A stretch of DNA of 64,000 nucleotides from Halomonas sp. ML-15 (GCF_014779595.1 NZ_JACXZT010000009.1:67378-131377); one strand, 5' to 3'. Numbered from the stretch's first letter, positions 38,777-48,057 are shown. Program-made: numbers and translations. Notes: a model not told the origin generated them from the sequence alone.

Positions 38777-40075
38777 TTAGCCGTCTCTACCATCGGGAAT
38801 ACGCCAGGTCTCAGGACACTCGCCGCGGCGAAACAGGCGCTGGGCGGTGAAGGCGTTGCTGCGCTGGGCGAGCACCTCGCGGCCTGCGCTGAGCGCGTCC
38901 AGCTGCGCCTGGGTGGGGTGGCGTATCGAAAGCAGGGTCAGGTCGTCGTGGCGCGTTAGGTCATAGTCGGCGGCGAGCGCCTCGACAAAAGGCTCGAGGC
39001 GCGCGGGGTGGGCGTCGAGGCATAGCGAGAGGCGCATGGCGCCGCCGTCGATCAGGTTGGCGTGCAGGCCGGCGTCGACTAGCCAGCCAAACACCTGGTG
39101 CTGGCGGGGCTCGTCCATAAACGAGAAATCCTGGGGCTGGATGTCCAGCAAGACCTGCTCCTCGGCCAGGATATAGGCCGGCGTGGCGTCGTCGTCGCCT
39201 TGCTCGGAGATAACGCTGGGCGCGGCGTCCGGGGTCTTGAACGAGCGCACCTTGAGAGGGATCTGCCGCTCGCGCAGCGGGGCCAGCGTCTTGGGGTGAA
39301 TGACCTTGGCGCCCAGCCAGGCCAACTCGATGGCCTCGTCGTAGCTGATCTGCATCAGCTGCCGGGCATTGTCGAAGCGCCGCGGGTCGGCGTTGAACAA
39401 CCCCGGCACGTCCTTCCAGATCACCACCTCGCTGGCGTCCAGGCAGTGGGCGACGATCGCCGCGCTGAAATCCGAGCCTTCGCGGCCGAGGGTGGTTGAC
39501 TCGCCCGCCGCAGTAGCCCCGATAAACCCCTGGATAATTCCCATACGCTTGCTGCTGAGCGCTTGCAGTCGCTGCGACGTCTCAGCCCAGTCGACGTTGG
39601 CGGCCTGGTGGGTGGCGTCGGTGATGATCAGCTGGCGAGCGTCATGCCAGTCGTTGTCGATACCGATCTCGTTGAGCCAGGCGCTGACGATGGTGGTGGA
39701 GAGCAGTTCGCCGAAGCCGATGGTGCGGTCGTAGTGGTGCGCCCGCTCAGCGTCGCGATACTTGCGCTGGCAGGCGTCCAGGTCGCTGAGCAGCGCCTCG
39801 ACGCGCTCGGCGACGGCGTTGTCCTGCGTGCCGAACAGTGCCTCGACGGTGGCCAGGTGGTCGTTGCGCAGAGCCTGGAGCCGCTGGCGATAGTCGCTCT
39901 CGTCGCTGCCGCGTGCTGCGGCGAGCAGGGCCTCCAGGGCATTGGTGGTCTTGCCCATGGCCGAGATGATCAGGACTTGGGGGCGCTCGTGGCTGCCAGC
40001 AAGCAGCTTGCCCAGATGGCGAATGGCCTCGGCATCCTTGATCGAGGCCCCGCCGAACTTGAATATCGTCGTCAT
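38777..40075 (-). CDS. Aspartate kinase of the carboxyspermidine operon
   Basis: This 432-residue aspartokinase has IFKFGGASIKD at the N-terminus (KFGGAS replaces the usual KFGGTS), GFIGATAAGESTTLGREGSD for substrate and phosphate binding, and a C-terminal ACT-like region. It makes aspartyl phosphate on the way to aspartate semialdehyde. It lies 57 bp after nspC, behind the carboxy(nor)spermidine dehydrogenase gene that uses aspartate semialdehyde, so it may serve that pathway as Ask_Ect does ectoine. ATG 40075 follows GGGAG at 8 nt; GTG 40084 is possible. Confidence 0.88.
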   Translation of the reverse strand: MTTIFKFGGASIKDAEAIRHLGKLLAGSHERPQVLIISAMGKTTNALEALLAAARGSDESDYRQRLQALRNDHLATVEALFGTQDNAVAERVEALLSDLDACQRKYRDAERAHHYDRTIGFGELLSTTIVSAWLNEIGIDNDWHDARQLIITDATHQAANVDWAETSQRLQALSSKRMGIIQGFIGATAAGESTTLGREGSDFSAAIVAHCLDASEVVIWKDVPGLFNADPRRFDNARQLMQISYDEAIELAWLGAKVIHPKTLAPLRERQIPLKVRSFKTPDAAPSVISEQGDDDATPAYILAEEQVLLDIQPQDFSFMDEPRQHQVFGWLVDAGLHANLIDGGAMRLSLCLDAHPARLEPFVEALAADYDLTRHDDLTLLSIRHPTQAQLDALSAGREVLAQRSNAFTAQRLFRRGECPETWRIPDGRDG

Positions 40076-40132
40076 AACCGTCACTCCCTGGCGGTGGATG
40101 TCATGTTCGTCACGCCGCGGTGCTGCGACGCC

Positions 40133-41311
40133 TCAACTCAGCCGCTGCATATAGTCCACATAGCCGAAGGTGCGCACCGTGCGCAGTTCGCGGCTCTGCG
40201 CATCGATGCGGCAGATCGATGGCAGGCGGATGCCGTTGAAGGTGGTGGTCTTGACCATGGTGTAGTGGGCCATATCGGTGAACACCAGGCGATCGCCGAT
40301 CGCCAGCGGGCGGTCGAAGGAGTAGTCACCGATCACGTCGCCGGCGAGACACGTCATGCCGCCCAGGCGATAGCTGTGAGCCTTCTCTCCCGGTTCGCCG
40401 CTGCCGATGATATGCGGCCGATAGGGCATCTCCAGCACGTCGGGCATATGCGCGGTGGCGGAGGTGTCGAGGATGGCGATGGGGCCGTCATTGTCGACGA
40501 TATCCAGCACCGAGCAGACCAGGTAGCCGGTGTTGAGCGCGATGGCTTCGCCCGGCTCCAGATAGACCGTGAGATGCGGATGGCGCTCGCGGAAGCTGCG
40601 GATCACTCGCACCAGCCGCTCGATGTCGTAGTCGGCGCGGGTGATATGGTGCCCGCCGCCGAAGTTGACCCACTTGAGACAGGCCAGATAGTGGCCGAAC
40701 TTCGCCTCGAAGGCCGCCAGGGTCTCTTCCAGGGCGTCGCTGTTCTGCTCGCACAGGGTGTGGAAGTGCAGCCCCTCCAGCCCTTCGAGATCCGCCGCTG
40801 CCAGGTCTACGGCGCGGGTGCCGAGCCGCGAGCCCGCCGCACAGGGGTCATAGAGCGGCACCGCGCCGGTGGAGTGCTCGGGGTTGACCCGCATGCCGTA
40901 GGAGACCCGCCGCGGCGCGCCCGCGACGGTGTCGCGGAAGCGCCGCCACTGGCCCGGCGAGTTGAAGCTGAGGTGATCCGCGTAGCGCAGTACCACGGCC
41001 AGCTCCTCCTCGGTGAAGGCCGGCGAGTAGCAGTGCACCTCGCCGCCGAAGGTCTCCGCCCCCAGGCGCGCCTCGTCCTGGCCGCTGGCCGTGGTGCCCA
41101 CCAGGTACTGGCGGACCAGTGGGAAGGCGTCCCACATGGCGAAGCCCTTGAGCGCCAGCAGGATGCGCGCGCCGCTGCGCTCCTGGACCTGCCCCAGCAG
41201 TTCCAGGTTGCGGCGCAGCAGGGCGTCGTCCACCACATAGGCCGGGGAGGGGCAGGCTTGGATGTCGAAATCGAGTCCGGCGTCCAGGCCTCCATCGCGT
41301 GCGTTGGCCAT
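40133..41311 (-). CDS. nspC: Carboxynorspermidine/carboxyspermidine decarboxylase
   Basis: This 392-residue fold-III PLP enzyme has a PLP lysine in LLALKGFAMWDAFPLV, the HTLCEQN motif typical of NspC, and glycine-rich WVNFGGGHHITR plus EPGEAIALNTG. It removes CO2 from carboxynorspermidine or carboxyspermidine to form the polyamine. The gene begins 3 bp after the dehydrogenase gene, so the two successive enzymes are coupled. Confidence 0.94.
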   Translation of the reverse strand: MANARDGGLDAGLDFDIQACPSPAYVVDDALLRRNLELLGQVQERSGARILLALKGFAMWDAFPLVRQYLVGTTASGQDEARLGAETFGGEVHCYSPAFTEEELAVVLRYADHLSFNSPGQWRRFRDTVAGAPRRVSYGMRVNPEHSTGAVPLYDPCAAGSRLGTRAVDLAAADLEGLEGLHFHTLCEQNSDALEETLAAFEAKFGHYLACLKWVNFGGGHHITRADYDIERLVRVIRSFRERHPHLTVYLEPGEAIALNTGYLVCSVLDIVDNDGPIAILDTSATAHMPDVLEMPYRPHIIGSGEPGEKAHSYRLGGMTCLAGDVIGDYSFDRPLAIGDRLVFTDMAHYTMVKTTTFNGIRLPSICRIDAQSRELRTVRTFGYVDYMQRLS

Positions 41312-41314
41312 GGC

Positions 41315-42514
41315 TCAGGCCAGCGGATCGTGGTCGGGATCGAGCTCGACCACCTGCCACGGCAGGCCCATCTCGCCGATGCGCGCCATAAAGGGATCGG
41401 GGTCGAGCTGCTCGACGTTGAACACCCCTTGGCCCTTCCAGATGCCCTCGAGCATCAGCATGGCGCCGGTCACCGCCGGCACGCCGGTGGTGTAGGAGAT
41501 GGCCTGGGACTGCACCTCCGCATAGCACTGCTCGTGGTCGCAGATGTTGTAGATATGCACCTTGCGGCGCTTACCGTCCTTGATGCCGTCGGCAATGATG
41601 CCGATATTGGTCTTGCCCTTGGTGCGCGGGCCCAACGAGGCCGGGTCGGGCAGCACCGCCTTGAGAAACTCCAGCGGGGCGATCTCGGCACCGCCCACCT
41701 TGATCGGCTCGATGCTGGTCATGCCGACGTTCTCGAGCACCTTGAGGTGGGTGATGTACTTATCGGAGAAGGTCATCCAGAAGCGGATACGCTCCAGGCC
41801 CTTGATGTTCTGACACAGCGATTCCATCTCCTCGTGGTAGAGGAGGTAGATGTCCTTCTCGCCGATGCCGTCGAAGTCGAACGTGCGCTTCACCGCCAGC
41901 GGGTCGGTCTCCTTCCACTCGCCCTTCTCCCAGTAGCGCCCCTTCGCGGTGATCTCGCGAATATTGATCTCCGGGTTGAAGTTGGTGGCAAACGGATAGC
42001 CGTGGTCGCCGCCGTTGGCATCCAGGATGTCGATGCGGTGAATCTCGTCGAACAGGTTCTTCTGGGCGTAGGCGCAGTAGATATTGGTCATGCCCGGATC
42101 AAAGCCGCAGCCCAGGGTGGCCATGTTACCGGCCTTGGCGTAGCGATCCTGGAAGGCCCACTGCTCCTTGTACTCGAACTTGGCTTCGTCGGGATGCTCG
42201 TAGTTGGCCGTATCGAGGTAGGGCACGCCGGTGCGCAGGCACGCCTCCATGATGGTCAGGTCCTGATAGGGCAGGGCCACGTGGATCAGTACGTCCGGCG
42301 TGAACGACTCGATCAGTGCGACCAGCGCCTCGACGTCATCGGCATCCACCTGTGCCGTCTGGATCGGGCGATCCAACTGGGCGGCGATGGCCTGGCACTT
42401 CGACTCATTGCGGCTGGCCAGCATGATCTCACTGAAGTTCTCGGGGTGCTGGGCGCACTTGTGGGTGACGACACCGCCGACGCCGCCGGCGCCGATAATC
42501 AGGACTTTGCTCAT
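41315..42514 (-). CDS. Carboxynorspermidine/carboxyspermidine synthase (saccharopine dehydrogenase family)
   Basis: This 399-residue NAD(P)-dependent enzyme has the Rossmann motif VLIIGAGGVGGVVTHK at the N-terminus and an internal GCGFDPGMTNIYCAYA. It reductively joins aspartate semialdehyde with putrescine or diaminopropane. ATG 42514 starts the conserved MSKVL; a longer frame to 42625 is not supported. It is the first gene of the three-gene polyamine operon. No diaminobutyrate decarboxylase is nearby, so putrescine-derived spermidine is the simpler product. Confidence 0.93.
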   Translation of the reverse strand: MSKVLIIGAGGVGGVVTHKCAQHPENFSEIMLASRNESKCQAIAAQLDRPIQTAQVDADDVEALVALIESFTPDVLIHVALPYQDLTIMEACLRTGVPYLDTANYEHPDEAKFEYKEQWAFQDRYAKAGNMATLGCGFDPGMTNIYCAYAQKNLFDEIHRIDILDANGGDHGYPFATNFNPEINIREITAKGRYWEKGEWKETDPLAVKRTFDFDGIGEKDIYLLYHEEMESLCQNIKGLERIRFWMTFSDKYITHLKVLENVGMTSIEPIKVGGAEIAPLEFLKAVLPDPASLGPRTKGKTNIGIIADGIKDGKRRKVHIYNICDHEQCYAEVQSQAISYTTGVPAVTGAMLMLEGIWKGQGVFNVEQLDPDPFMARIGEMGLPWQVVELDPDHDPLA

Positions 42515-42860
42515 GGGTTCGAATCCAGATCGGGAAAAGTGGAACAGTCTTGGCCTCATCCGGATTCCCCGACAGGGGATAGACGAGTGGGCGCTGATAA
42601 TGGCGTCCCCTGAGGCTGGTATCAAGTGGTTTTCGCGTCAAGTCACCACCCAGGCTGATGGGGCCGGGTGGAGGGCAGGGATTGCATTTGGTCATTGAAG
42701 TCGATGTCTCCTGTGTGTGCTGTCGTACCGATGGTTCACGCTTTCTCGACCATGCTGAAACCATCAGGCGTGGTAGCTGATCGTGACGGAAACAGAGCTT
42801 GCCTCGGCAGTTTGCAGAAAGCTCCTATCGGCCCCAGGGCGCTAGTTGTGGGTGAAGAAC
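42515..42860. other. Divergent intergenic region, no gene seen
   Basis: This 346-bp gap separates two divergent genes. No convincing ORF was found, and no paired -35/-10 could be fixed by eye, though both promoters must lie here. A GGTTCGAATCC string at about 42516-42526 resembles a tRNA T-loop but has no surrounding tRNA fold. Confidence 0.5.
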
Positions 42861-44756
42861 ATGAAGTATCGAATGCGTGTTTTCAGTAAGCCTGTGGTGC
42901 TGGCGGCATCGCTGTCGTTGATGGGGCCGAGTTTCGCCCAGGCAGGCTTCATTCTGGCGCCAGATACCGAGCTTATTACGCTCGCTCAAGCTATTGAATC
43001 TGAGGATGACACTGACGCTGAGCTTCTGATCGAAGAGGAAGCCGCCGAGCAAGCCGAAGCAGAGACGCTGACCGAAGAGGAAGCCGCCGAGCAAGCCGAA
43101 GCAGAGGCGCTGGCCGAAGAGGAAGCCATTGAGCAGGCCGAGGCAGACGCGCTGGCCGAAGAGGAAGCCATCAAGCAGGCCGAGGCAGACGCCCTGGCCG
43201 AAGAGGAGGCCATTGAACAAGCCGAGGCAAACGCGCTGGCCGAAGAGGAAGCCATCGAGCAGGCCGAGGCAGACGCCCTGGTTGAGGAGGAAGCCATCGA
43301 GCAGGCCGAAGCAGACGCCCTGGCCGAAGAGGAAGCTATCAAGCAGGCCGAGGCAGACGCCCTGGCCGAAGAGGAGGCGCTCGCCGAGCAGGAGGCGATT
43401 GAGCAGGCTGAAGCTGACGCCCTTGCCGAGCAGGAGGCCATTGAACAAGCCGAGGCAGACGCCCTGGCCGAAGAGGAGGCGCTCGCCGAGCAGGAGGCGA
43501 TTGAGCAGGCTGAAGCTGACGCCCTTGCCGAGCAGGAGGCCATCGAACAGGCCGAGGCAGAGGCGTTGGCCGAGCAGGAGGCCATCGAGCAGGCCGAAGC
43601 AGAGGCCCTGGCCGAGCAGGAGGCGATCGAACAGGCCGAGGCCGAGGCCCGGGACGATCAGCAGGCGATGGAGCAGGCCGAGGCAGACGCCTTGGCCGCT
43701 GCTGCCGATCTAGACGATCAGGAGGCCGCCACGACCTCCGAAGAGGTCGTGACGTCGGAAAGCACACGCAGCAGCGACCAGGAAGTCAGCGTCGCGGCTG
43801 CTTCAGATGCCGATTCGGATAGCGGCAGCAGCAGTCAGGTATGGAAATACCTGGGGGCAGCTGCGGCAGGTGCCGTGGTGGGCGCCTTGATCCCGCAGCT
43901 CGGGGGACGGGTCGTCGATGATCAAGGCGATCGCATGATCGTCGAGCGCGACGGCGAACTCCACGTGCGCAAGGACGAGAATCTGCTGCTGCGTCGCCCT
44001 GGCGTCACCGAGACGACCGAGTCGTTTGCCGATGGCGTCACGCGCTCCACTGTGACGCGCGAGGATGGCAGCCGCATCGTGACGATTCGCGACTCTGGGG
44101 GCTTTGTGCTTCAGCGCACCCGCTACTTGCCCGACGGCACCGCTATCGTACTGATCGATGAAACGAGAAAGACCGACAGCTGGGTGTCATCTGCTCAACT
44201 TGACCAGTCGCTCCCGCCGCTGCGTCACAGCCTGCCGGATGATCGCTACGTCGTGGACTATCGACGTGCGGATCAGGACATTCTGCGCCAGGCGCTACTG
44301 GCGCCGCCAGTGGAGGAGTTTGAGCAGGTATTTTCACTTCGGCAGGTACGCGAGAACCATCGCATTCGAGCGATGATGCCGCGGGTCGACCTCGACGTTA
44401 TCCAGTTCGCCACCGGCTCGTCTGCTATTCAGCCTAGGGAGGCCGAAGGCCTGCGCATGATTGGTCTTACCATGGCCGATATCATCAAGGAGCACCCCAG
44501 CGAGCTTTTCCTGGTGGAAGGTCATACCGATGCCGTCGGCGCGGACCTGATGAACCTCGGGCTGTCCGATCGACGGGCAGAAGCCGTCGCCCTGGCATTG
44601 ACGGAGTACTTCGATATTCCCCCGGAAAATCTTGTGGTGCAGGGCTACGGTGAGCGCTATCTGAAAGTGGATACGCAGGGCCCCAGTCAGGAGAACCGGC
44701 GAGCCAGCGTCCGACGGATCACCCCATTGATCGATGCAGGCCTGGTCCGGCTCTGA
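42861..44756 (+). CDS. OmpA-family outer-membrane protein with long Glu/Ala repeat domain
   Basis: The 631 residues comprise a signal peptide (to about 29, SFAQA), an acidic domain of about fifteen near-identical 14-residue repeats (consensus LAEEEAIEQAEADA, about 55-277), a glycine-zipper-like segment (YLGAAAAGAVVGALIPQLGG), a beta-rich domain, and a C-terminal OmpA peptidoglycan-binding domain (FATGSSAI, VEGHTDAVG, LSDRRAEAV). It probably anchors outer membrane to cell wall, with the repeats as an extended helical spacer. ATG 42861 was chosen; TTG 42846 and ATG 42873 are alternatives. Confidence 0.85.
   Translation: MKYRMRVFSKPVVLAASLSLMGPSFAQAGFILAPDTELITLAQAIESEDDTDAELLIEEEAAEQAEAETLTEEEAAEQAEAEALAEEEAIEQAEADALAEEEAIKQAEADALAEEEAIEQAEANALAEEEAIEQAEADALVEEEAIEQAEADALAEEEAIKQAEADALAEEEALAEQEAIEQAEADALAEQEAIEQAEADALAEEEALAEQEAIEQAEADALAEQEAIEQAEAEALAEQEAIEQAEAEALAEQEAIEQAEAEARDDQQAMEQAEADALAAAADLDDQEAATTSEEVVTSESTRSSDQEVSVAAASDADSDSGSSSQVWKYLGAAAAGAVVGALIPQLGGRVVDDQGDRMIVERDGELHVRKDENLLLRRPGVTETTESFADGVTRSTVTREDGSRIVTIRDSGGFVLQRTRYLPDGTAIVLIDETRKTDSWVSSAQLDQSLPPLRHSLPDDRYVVDYRRADQDILRQALLAPPVEEFEQVFSLRQVRENHRIRAMMPRVDLDVIQFATGSSAIQPREAEGLRMIGLTMADIIKEHPSELFLVEGHTDAVGADLMNLGLSDRRAEAVALALTEYFDIPPENLVVQGYGERYLKVDTQGPSQENRRASVRRITPLIDAGLVRL
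43023..43691 (+). repeat. 42-nt in-frame tandem repeat array
   Basis: About fifteen copies of a 42-nt unit encode LAEEEAIEQAEADA-type repeats. Two copies carry an extra 18 nt (LAEEEA inserted). The first two and last copies are the most diverged, while the inner ones differ by a few bases, so the array has probably changed length by recombination. Confidence 0.9.
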
Positions 44757-44813
44757 CACCTGGTAGGCCAGACAATGGGCTGACAAGGCAGGTGCAATAA
44801 GGCAGGTGCGATA

Positions 44814-44843
44814 GCGGTGGCGCTCAGCAGTGAGCGCCACCGC
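44814..44843. terminator. 13-bp hairpin between convergent genes
   Basis: GCGGTGGCGCTCA (44814-44826) pairs with TGAGCGCCACCGC (44831-44843) around GCAG, between the stop of the OmpA-family gene and that of the convergent dehydrogenase gene. There is no U-run, but its position suits a bidirectional terminator. Confidence 0.65.
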
Positions 44844-44852
44844 CATGTCGGA

Positions 44853-45809
44853 CTAGTCGAGTTGACGGATAGGTTCTCCTCGCTGCCAGGCATGGATGTC
44901 TTCCACCATCTGCCGGTAGAAGAGCCGGAACGTCTGTTCGCTGGTATAGCCGAGGTGGGGCGTCAGCAGCAGGCGGCCACTGTCGATCAAGTCATGATCG
45001 CGGAGCGGGTCATCGGCAGGCAGCGGCTCTTGATCGAAGACATCGATCGCCGCCGATCCCAGGGTCTGGCTGCGTAACGCCTCAACCAGTGCCTGGGTGT
45101 CGACGATTGGCCCCCTGGAGGTATTGATGAGGCAGGCGGTCGGCCGCATCAGACTCAGTGCCTCGCGATTGATAAGCCCGCGGCTACGCGGCGACAGCAC
45201 CACGTGTATGGTGACAATATCCGACATCTTCAGCAGTGCTTCGAGCGACGTCGCATGCTGGACGCCGTGTTCGTCACACAGCGCCGGCGTGAGGTTCTGC
45301 GACCAGGCCGCGACCTGCATGCCGAAGGCTTTGGCCAGCGCCGAGACCTGCTGTCCAACCTTGCCGAGTCCGATGATCCCTAGCGTCAGCCCGCCCAGGT
45401 CTCGGCCCAGTCCCTGCTGCCACTGGCCGTTGCGCAGGTGGTTTGACTCGACAACAATGCGGCGCTGGCTGGCCAGCATCAGCCCGAGAGTGAGCTCTGC
45501 GGTGGTGGTTTTCCGCAACTCGGTGCCACAGACCGTAATGCCCTGGCGCGCGGCGGTGTCGAGGTCAATCGAGAGGTTGCGTGAGCCCGACGTGACGATA
45601 AGCTTCAGCTTTGGCAGCCGCTCCAGCAGCGCCCCGGGCAGCGGGGTACGTTCGCGCATCACGCACAGGACGTCATAAGCAGAGAGGCGTTCTGCCAGCG
45701 CGTCCTGATCTGTCAACGTATCCTGGAAGATGTCGATTTCCCCCAGGCCGCTCCAGTCGGCCAGTCGCAGGGCATCGTGCCCATAATCATCTAGAATGGC
45801 GATCTTCAT
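44853..45809 (-). CDS. D-2-hydroxyacid dehydrogenase family protein
   Basis: This 318-residue NAD-dependent enzyme has the Rossmann motif LGIIGLGKVGQ and the catalytic triad: Arg in NTSRGPIVD, Glu in VFDQEPLP, His in LTPHLGYTSEQ. It oxidises a D-2-hydroxy acid or reduces a 2-oxo acid. It is the last gene of tctC-tctB-tctA-RraA-like-dehydrogenase, so it probably acts on a carboxylic acid imported by the transporter or released by the aldolase-like enzyme. ATG 45809; a longer frame to 45854 is unlikely. Confidence 0.9.
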   Translation of the reverse strand: MKIAILDDYGHDALRLADWSGLGEIDIFQDTLTDQDALAERLSAYDVLCVMRERTPLPGALLERLPKLKLIVTSGSRNLSIDLDTAARQGITVCGTELRKTTTAELTLGLMLASQRRIVVESNHLRNGQWQQGLGRDLGGLTLGIIGLGKVGQQVSALAKAFGMQVAAWSQNLTPALCDEHGVQHATSLEALLKMSDIVTIHVVLSPRSRGLINREALSLMRPTACLINTSRGPIVDTQALVEALRSQTLGSAAIDVFDQEPLPADDPLRDHDLIDSGRLLLTPHLGYTSEQTFRLFYRQMVEDIHAWQRGEPIRQLD

Positions 45810-45816
45810 GGTTTTC

Positions 45817-46524
45817 TCACTCCCGGTGAAACGGCCAGTCGATGGGGCCGTCATCGTACCGAAGCCCTTTCTCGATGAGTTTTTCGCGCAAGCCCAGCAG
45901 GTCGAGCGTTTTTCCGCCCTGCTTGATGGCCGTGCGCATGGCCTCTTCCTTGTCTATCCGCTGGTGAGAAGCGTCGAGGACATCGGCAGCATGCTGGCGA
46001 GGTACCAGCACAACTCCGTCGTCATCGGCCACGACAACATCGCCGGGGATGACCAGGCGTCCGCCGCACATGATGGGGACGTTAACCGCACCTACCGTCT
46101 CCTTGACGGTGCCCTGCGGGCTGATGGCGCGCGACCACACCGGGAAGCCTTGTTCCCGGAGGTCCCTGATATCGCGTGCCCCGGTATCCAGCACTGCGCC
46201 AACGCCGCCCCGCTGCGTCACGAATTCGGCCAGAATATCGCCGAAAAAGCCGTCGAGGCTGCGCGATGTCGTACCCACCACCAGCACATCGCCCGGCTCC
46301 ATGAGTTCAATGGCGACATGCAGCATCCAGTTGTCGCCTGGCGCGCAGAGGACAGTGATCGCCGATCCAGCAATTGCCGCGCCTGGTACGCCGGCACGGA
46401 TCTCCGGCTCCATGGCCCCTGAGCGCCCCTGGGCCTCATGCACGGTGGCCACGCCGCACTTGCCAAGGGCCTTGATCACTTCTCCATCTGCACGCTCTAT
46501 CGTCTTGATAGCAACCTTGTTCAT
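45817..46524 (-). CDS. RraA-family aldolase/decarboxylase (HMG/CHA aldolase-like)
   Basis: This 235-residue protein has the family metal/substrate motif LDTGARDIRDL, and PVWSRAISPQGTVKE closely follows LigK/ProA-type 4-carboxy-4-hydroxy-2-oxoadipate aldolases. Such enzymes split 4-hydroxy-2-oxo acids to pyruvate or oxaloacetate and can decarboxylate oxaloacetate; the substrate is unproved here. It sits between tctA and the dehydrogenase gene, 7 bp from the latter. ATG 46524; a long upstream frame overlapping tctA is rejected. Confidence 0.85.
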   Translation of the reverse strand: MNKVAIKTIERADGEVIKALGKCGVATVHEAQGRSGAMEPEIRAGVPGAAIAGSAITVLCAPGDNWMLHVAIELMEPGDVLVVGTTSRSLDGFFGDILAEFVTQRGGVGAVLDTGARDIRDLREQGFPVWSRAISPQGTVKETVGAVNVPIMCGGRLVIPGDVVVADDDGVVLVPRQHAADVLDASHQRIDKEEAMRTAIKQGGKTLDLLGLREKLIEKGLRYDDGPIDWPFHRE

Positions 46525-46549
46525 ATCCCTAGCCTTTTGTAGGTGGTTT

Positions 46550-48055
46550 TCAGTTGTTTTCGGTAGTACTTCGGCGGGGTTTAAAGCTGCCCCAGATAAC
46601 CCACAGCAGCAGAAGTGCTGCCAGAAACAGAAAAGCGGCGCTGATTGGGCGTTCAAGGAAGACCATGAAGTCCCCCCTGCTGAGTAGCATTGAACGGCGC
46701 AGGTTCTCCTCCAGCATGGGGCCAAGGATAAAGCCGAGAAGCAGCGGTGCTGCTTCAAACCCAAGCTTGATCAGCAGATAGCCGATGCCGGCAAAACCCG
46801 CGACAAGCAACACGTCCATGACGGAGCGATCGAGGCTGTAGACGCCTGCACAAATCAGCAGAATGATGATGGGGAACAGCAGCCGATAGGGAATCTGAAG
46901 TATCTTCACCCAGACCTTGATCAAGGGAATGTTGAGGATAAGCAGGATCAGGTTTCCGATCAGGAAGCTCACCACCAGCCCCCAGAATAGCTCCGGATTC
47001 TCGGTCACCACTCTAGGGCCAGGCGCAATGCCATGGATCATCAAGGCGCCCAGCATCAGGGCCATGATGGCGTCGCCAGGGATCCCCAGGGTCAGGGTGG
47101 GGATAAAGGAGGATTGCGCGGCAGCGTTGTTGGCGCCCTCCGGGGCGGCAATGCCAGCGACCGCGCCCTTGCCAAAGGTTTCCGGCTTGGAAGAGATGCG
47201 CTTCTCGACGGCATAGGCCATGAACGAGGCCATGGAGCCGCCCCCCGTGCCTGGCAGAATGCCGACGGCAGTGCCCACGCCAGAACCGCGCAGAATGGGC
47301 CAGCCGGATTCGCGCCACTCTTTGCGTGTCGGCAGCAGGGAGCGAAAGGTGACACGGGTCTTGTTGGCTCCGTCGCCGGTCTTGCCAATGCTGGAAATGA
47401 CCTCGGAGACACCGAACAGTGCCATGGCAATGACGATGATGCTGACGCCGTCGAAGAGTTCGGGTATCCCGAACGTCATGCGCATTGCGCCGCTGTTGAC
47501 GTCGATGCCCACCAGGCCAATCAGCAGCCCCAGTACTACGCTGGCGAGTCCGATCAGCGGTCGTCCCTGGCTAATCGATCCGGCGGCGACCAGGCCGAGC
47601 ACCATCATGGAGAAGTAGTCGGCGGAGTGGAACGAGAGTGCCAGCTGAGCGAGCGGAGGAGCCATCAGAATCAATACAATGATGGCGAAACAGCTGCCCA
47701 CGAAAGAGGCGATGGTAGTGATCATCAGTGCCGCGCCGGCTCTACCTTTCTGCGACATCGGGTAGCCGTCGAGGCAGATCACGGCTGACGAGGCGGTACC
47801 CGGCAGGTTGAGGAGAATCGACGCGATCGAACCGCCGTACTGGGCGCCGTAGTAGATCCCCGCGAGCATCACCAGGGCGGCAGTGGCGGGCACGTGAAAG
47901 GTCAGCGGCATCAGCAGCGACACGGCTGCCAGGTGGCCAATGCCGGGGAGAACGCCGACGATCATGCCAACGCTCACACCCAGCAGGCAGTAGAGCAGGT
48001 TTTCCATGGTCAGCGCGGTGGCCAGGCCGAGCTGAAGACTCTCGAGTAGGTCCAT
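46550..48055 (-). CDS. tctA: Tripartite tricarboxylate transporter large permease TctA
   Basis: This 501-residue protein has about twelve membrane segments and TctA landmarks GVLPGIGHLAAVSLLMP, YGAQYGGSIASILLNLPGTASSA and GILPGTGGGSMASFMAYAVEK. With TctB it imports a carboxylate using the ion gradient. ATG 48055 was used; an in-frame TTG at 48061 overlaps the tctB stop. Confidence 0.94.
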   Translation of the reverse strand: MDLLESLQLGLATALTMENLLYCLLGVSVGMIVGVLPGIGHLAAVSLLMPLTFHVPATAALVMLAGIYYGAQYGGSIASILLNLPGTASSAVICLDGYPMSQKGRAGAALMITTIASFVGSCFAIIVLILMAPPLAQLALSFHSADYFSMMVLGLVAAGSISQGRPLIGLASVVLGLLIGLVGIDVNSGAMRMTFGIPELFDGVSIIVIAMALFGVSEVISSIGKTGDGANKTRVTFRSLLPTRKEWRESGWPILRGSGVGTAVGILPGTGGGSMASFMAYAVEKRISSKPETFGKGAVAGIAAPEGANNAAAQSSFIPTLTLGIPGDAIMALMLGALMIHGIAPGPRVVTENPELFWGLVVSFLIGNLILLILNIPLIKVWVKILQIPYRLLFPIIILLICAGVYSLDRSVMDVLLVAGFAGIGYLLIKLGFEAAPLLLGFILGPMLEENLRRSMLLSRGDFMVFLERPISAAFLFLAALLLLWVIWGSFKPRRSTTENN

Positions 48056-48057
48056 GG

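Noticed and set aside
42511-42530. A GGTTCGAATCC string resembling a tRNA T-loop
   Set aside because: No acceptor, D or anticodon arms can be formed; the left side is the coding start of the carboxyspermidine synthase gene.
39563-42613. A 1016-codon plus-strand open frame across the polyamine operon
   Set aside because: It is antisense to three well-recognised, tightly spaced minus-strand genes and shows no protein motifs.
42825-43585. Open frames on the minus strand rich in Leu/Gly or Ala/Ser repeats
   Set aside because: They are mirror readings of the 42-nt repeat array in the OmpA-family gene.
43023-43691. CRISPR-like array because of regular 42-nt repeats
   Set aside because: The repeats are contiguous without spacers, keep frame and encode a consistent peptide repeat; no cas genes are present.
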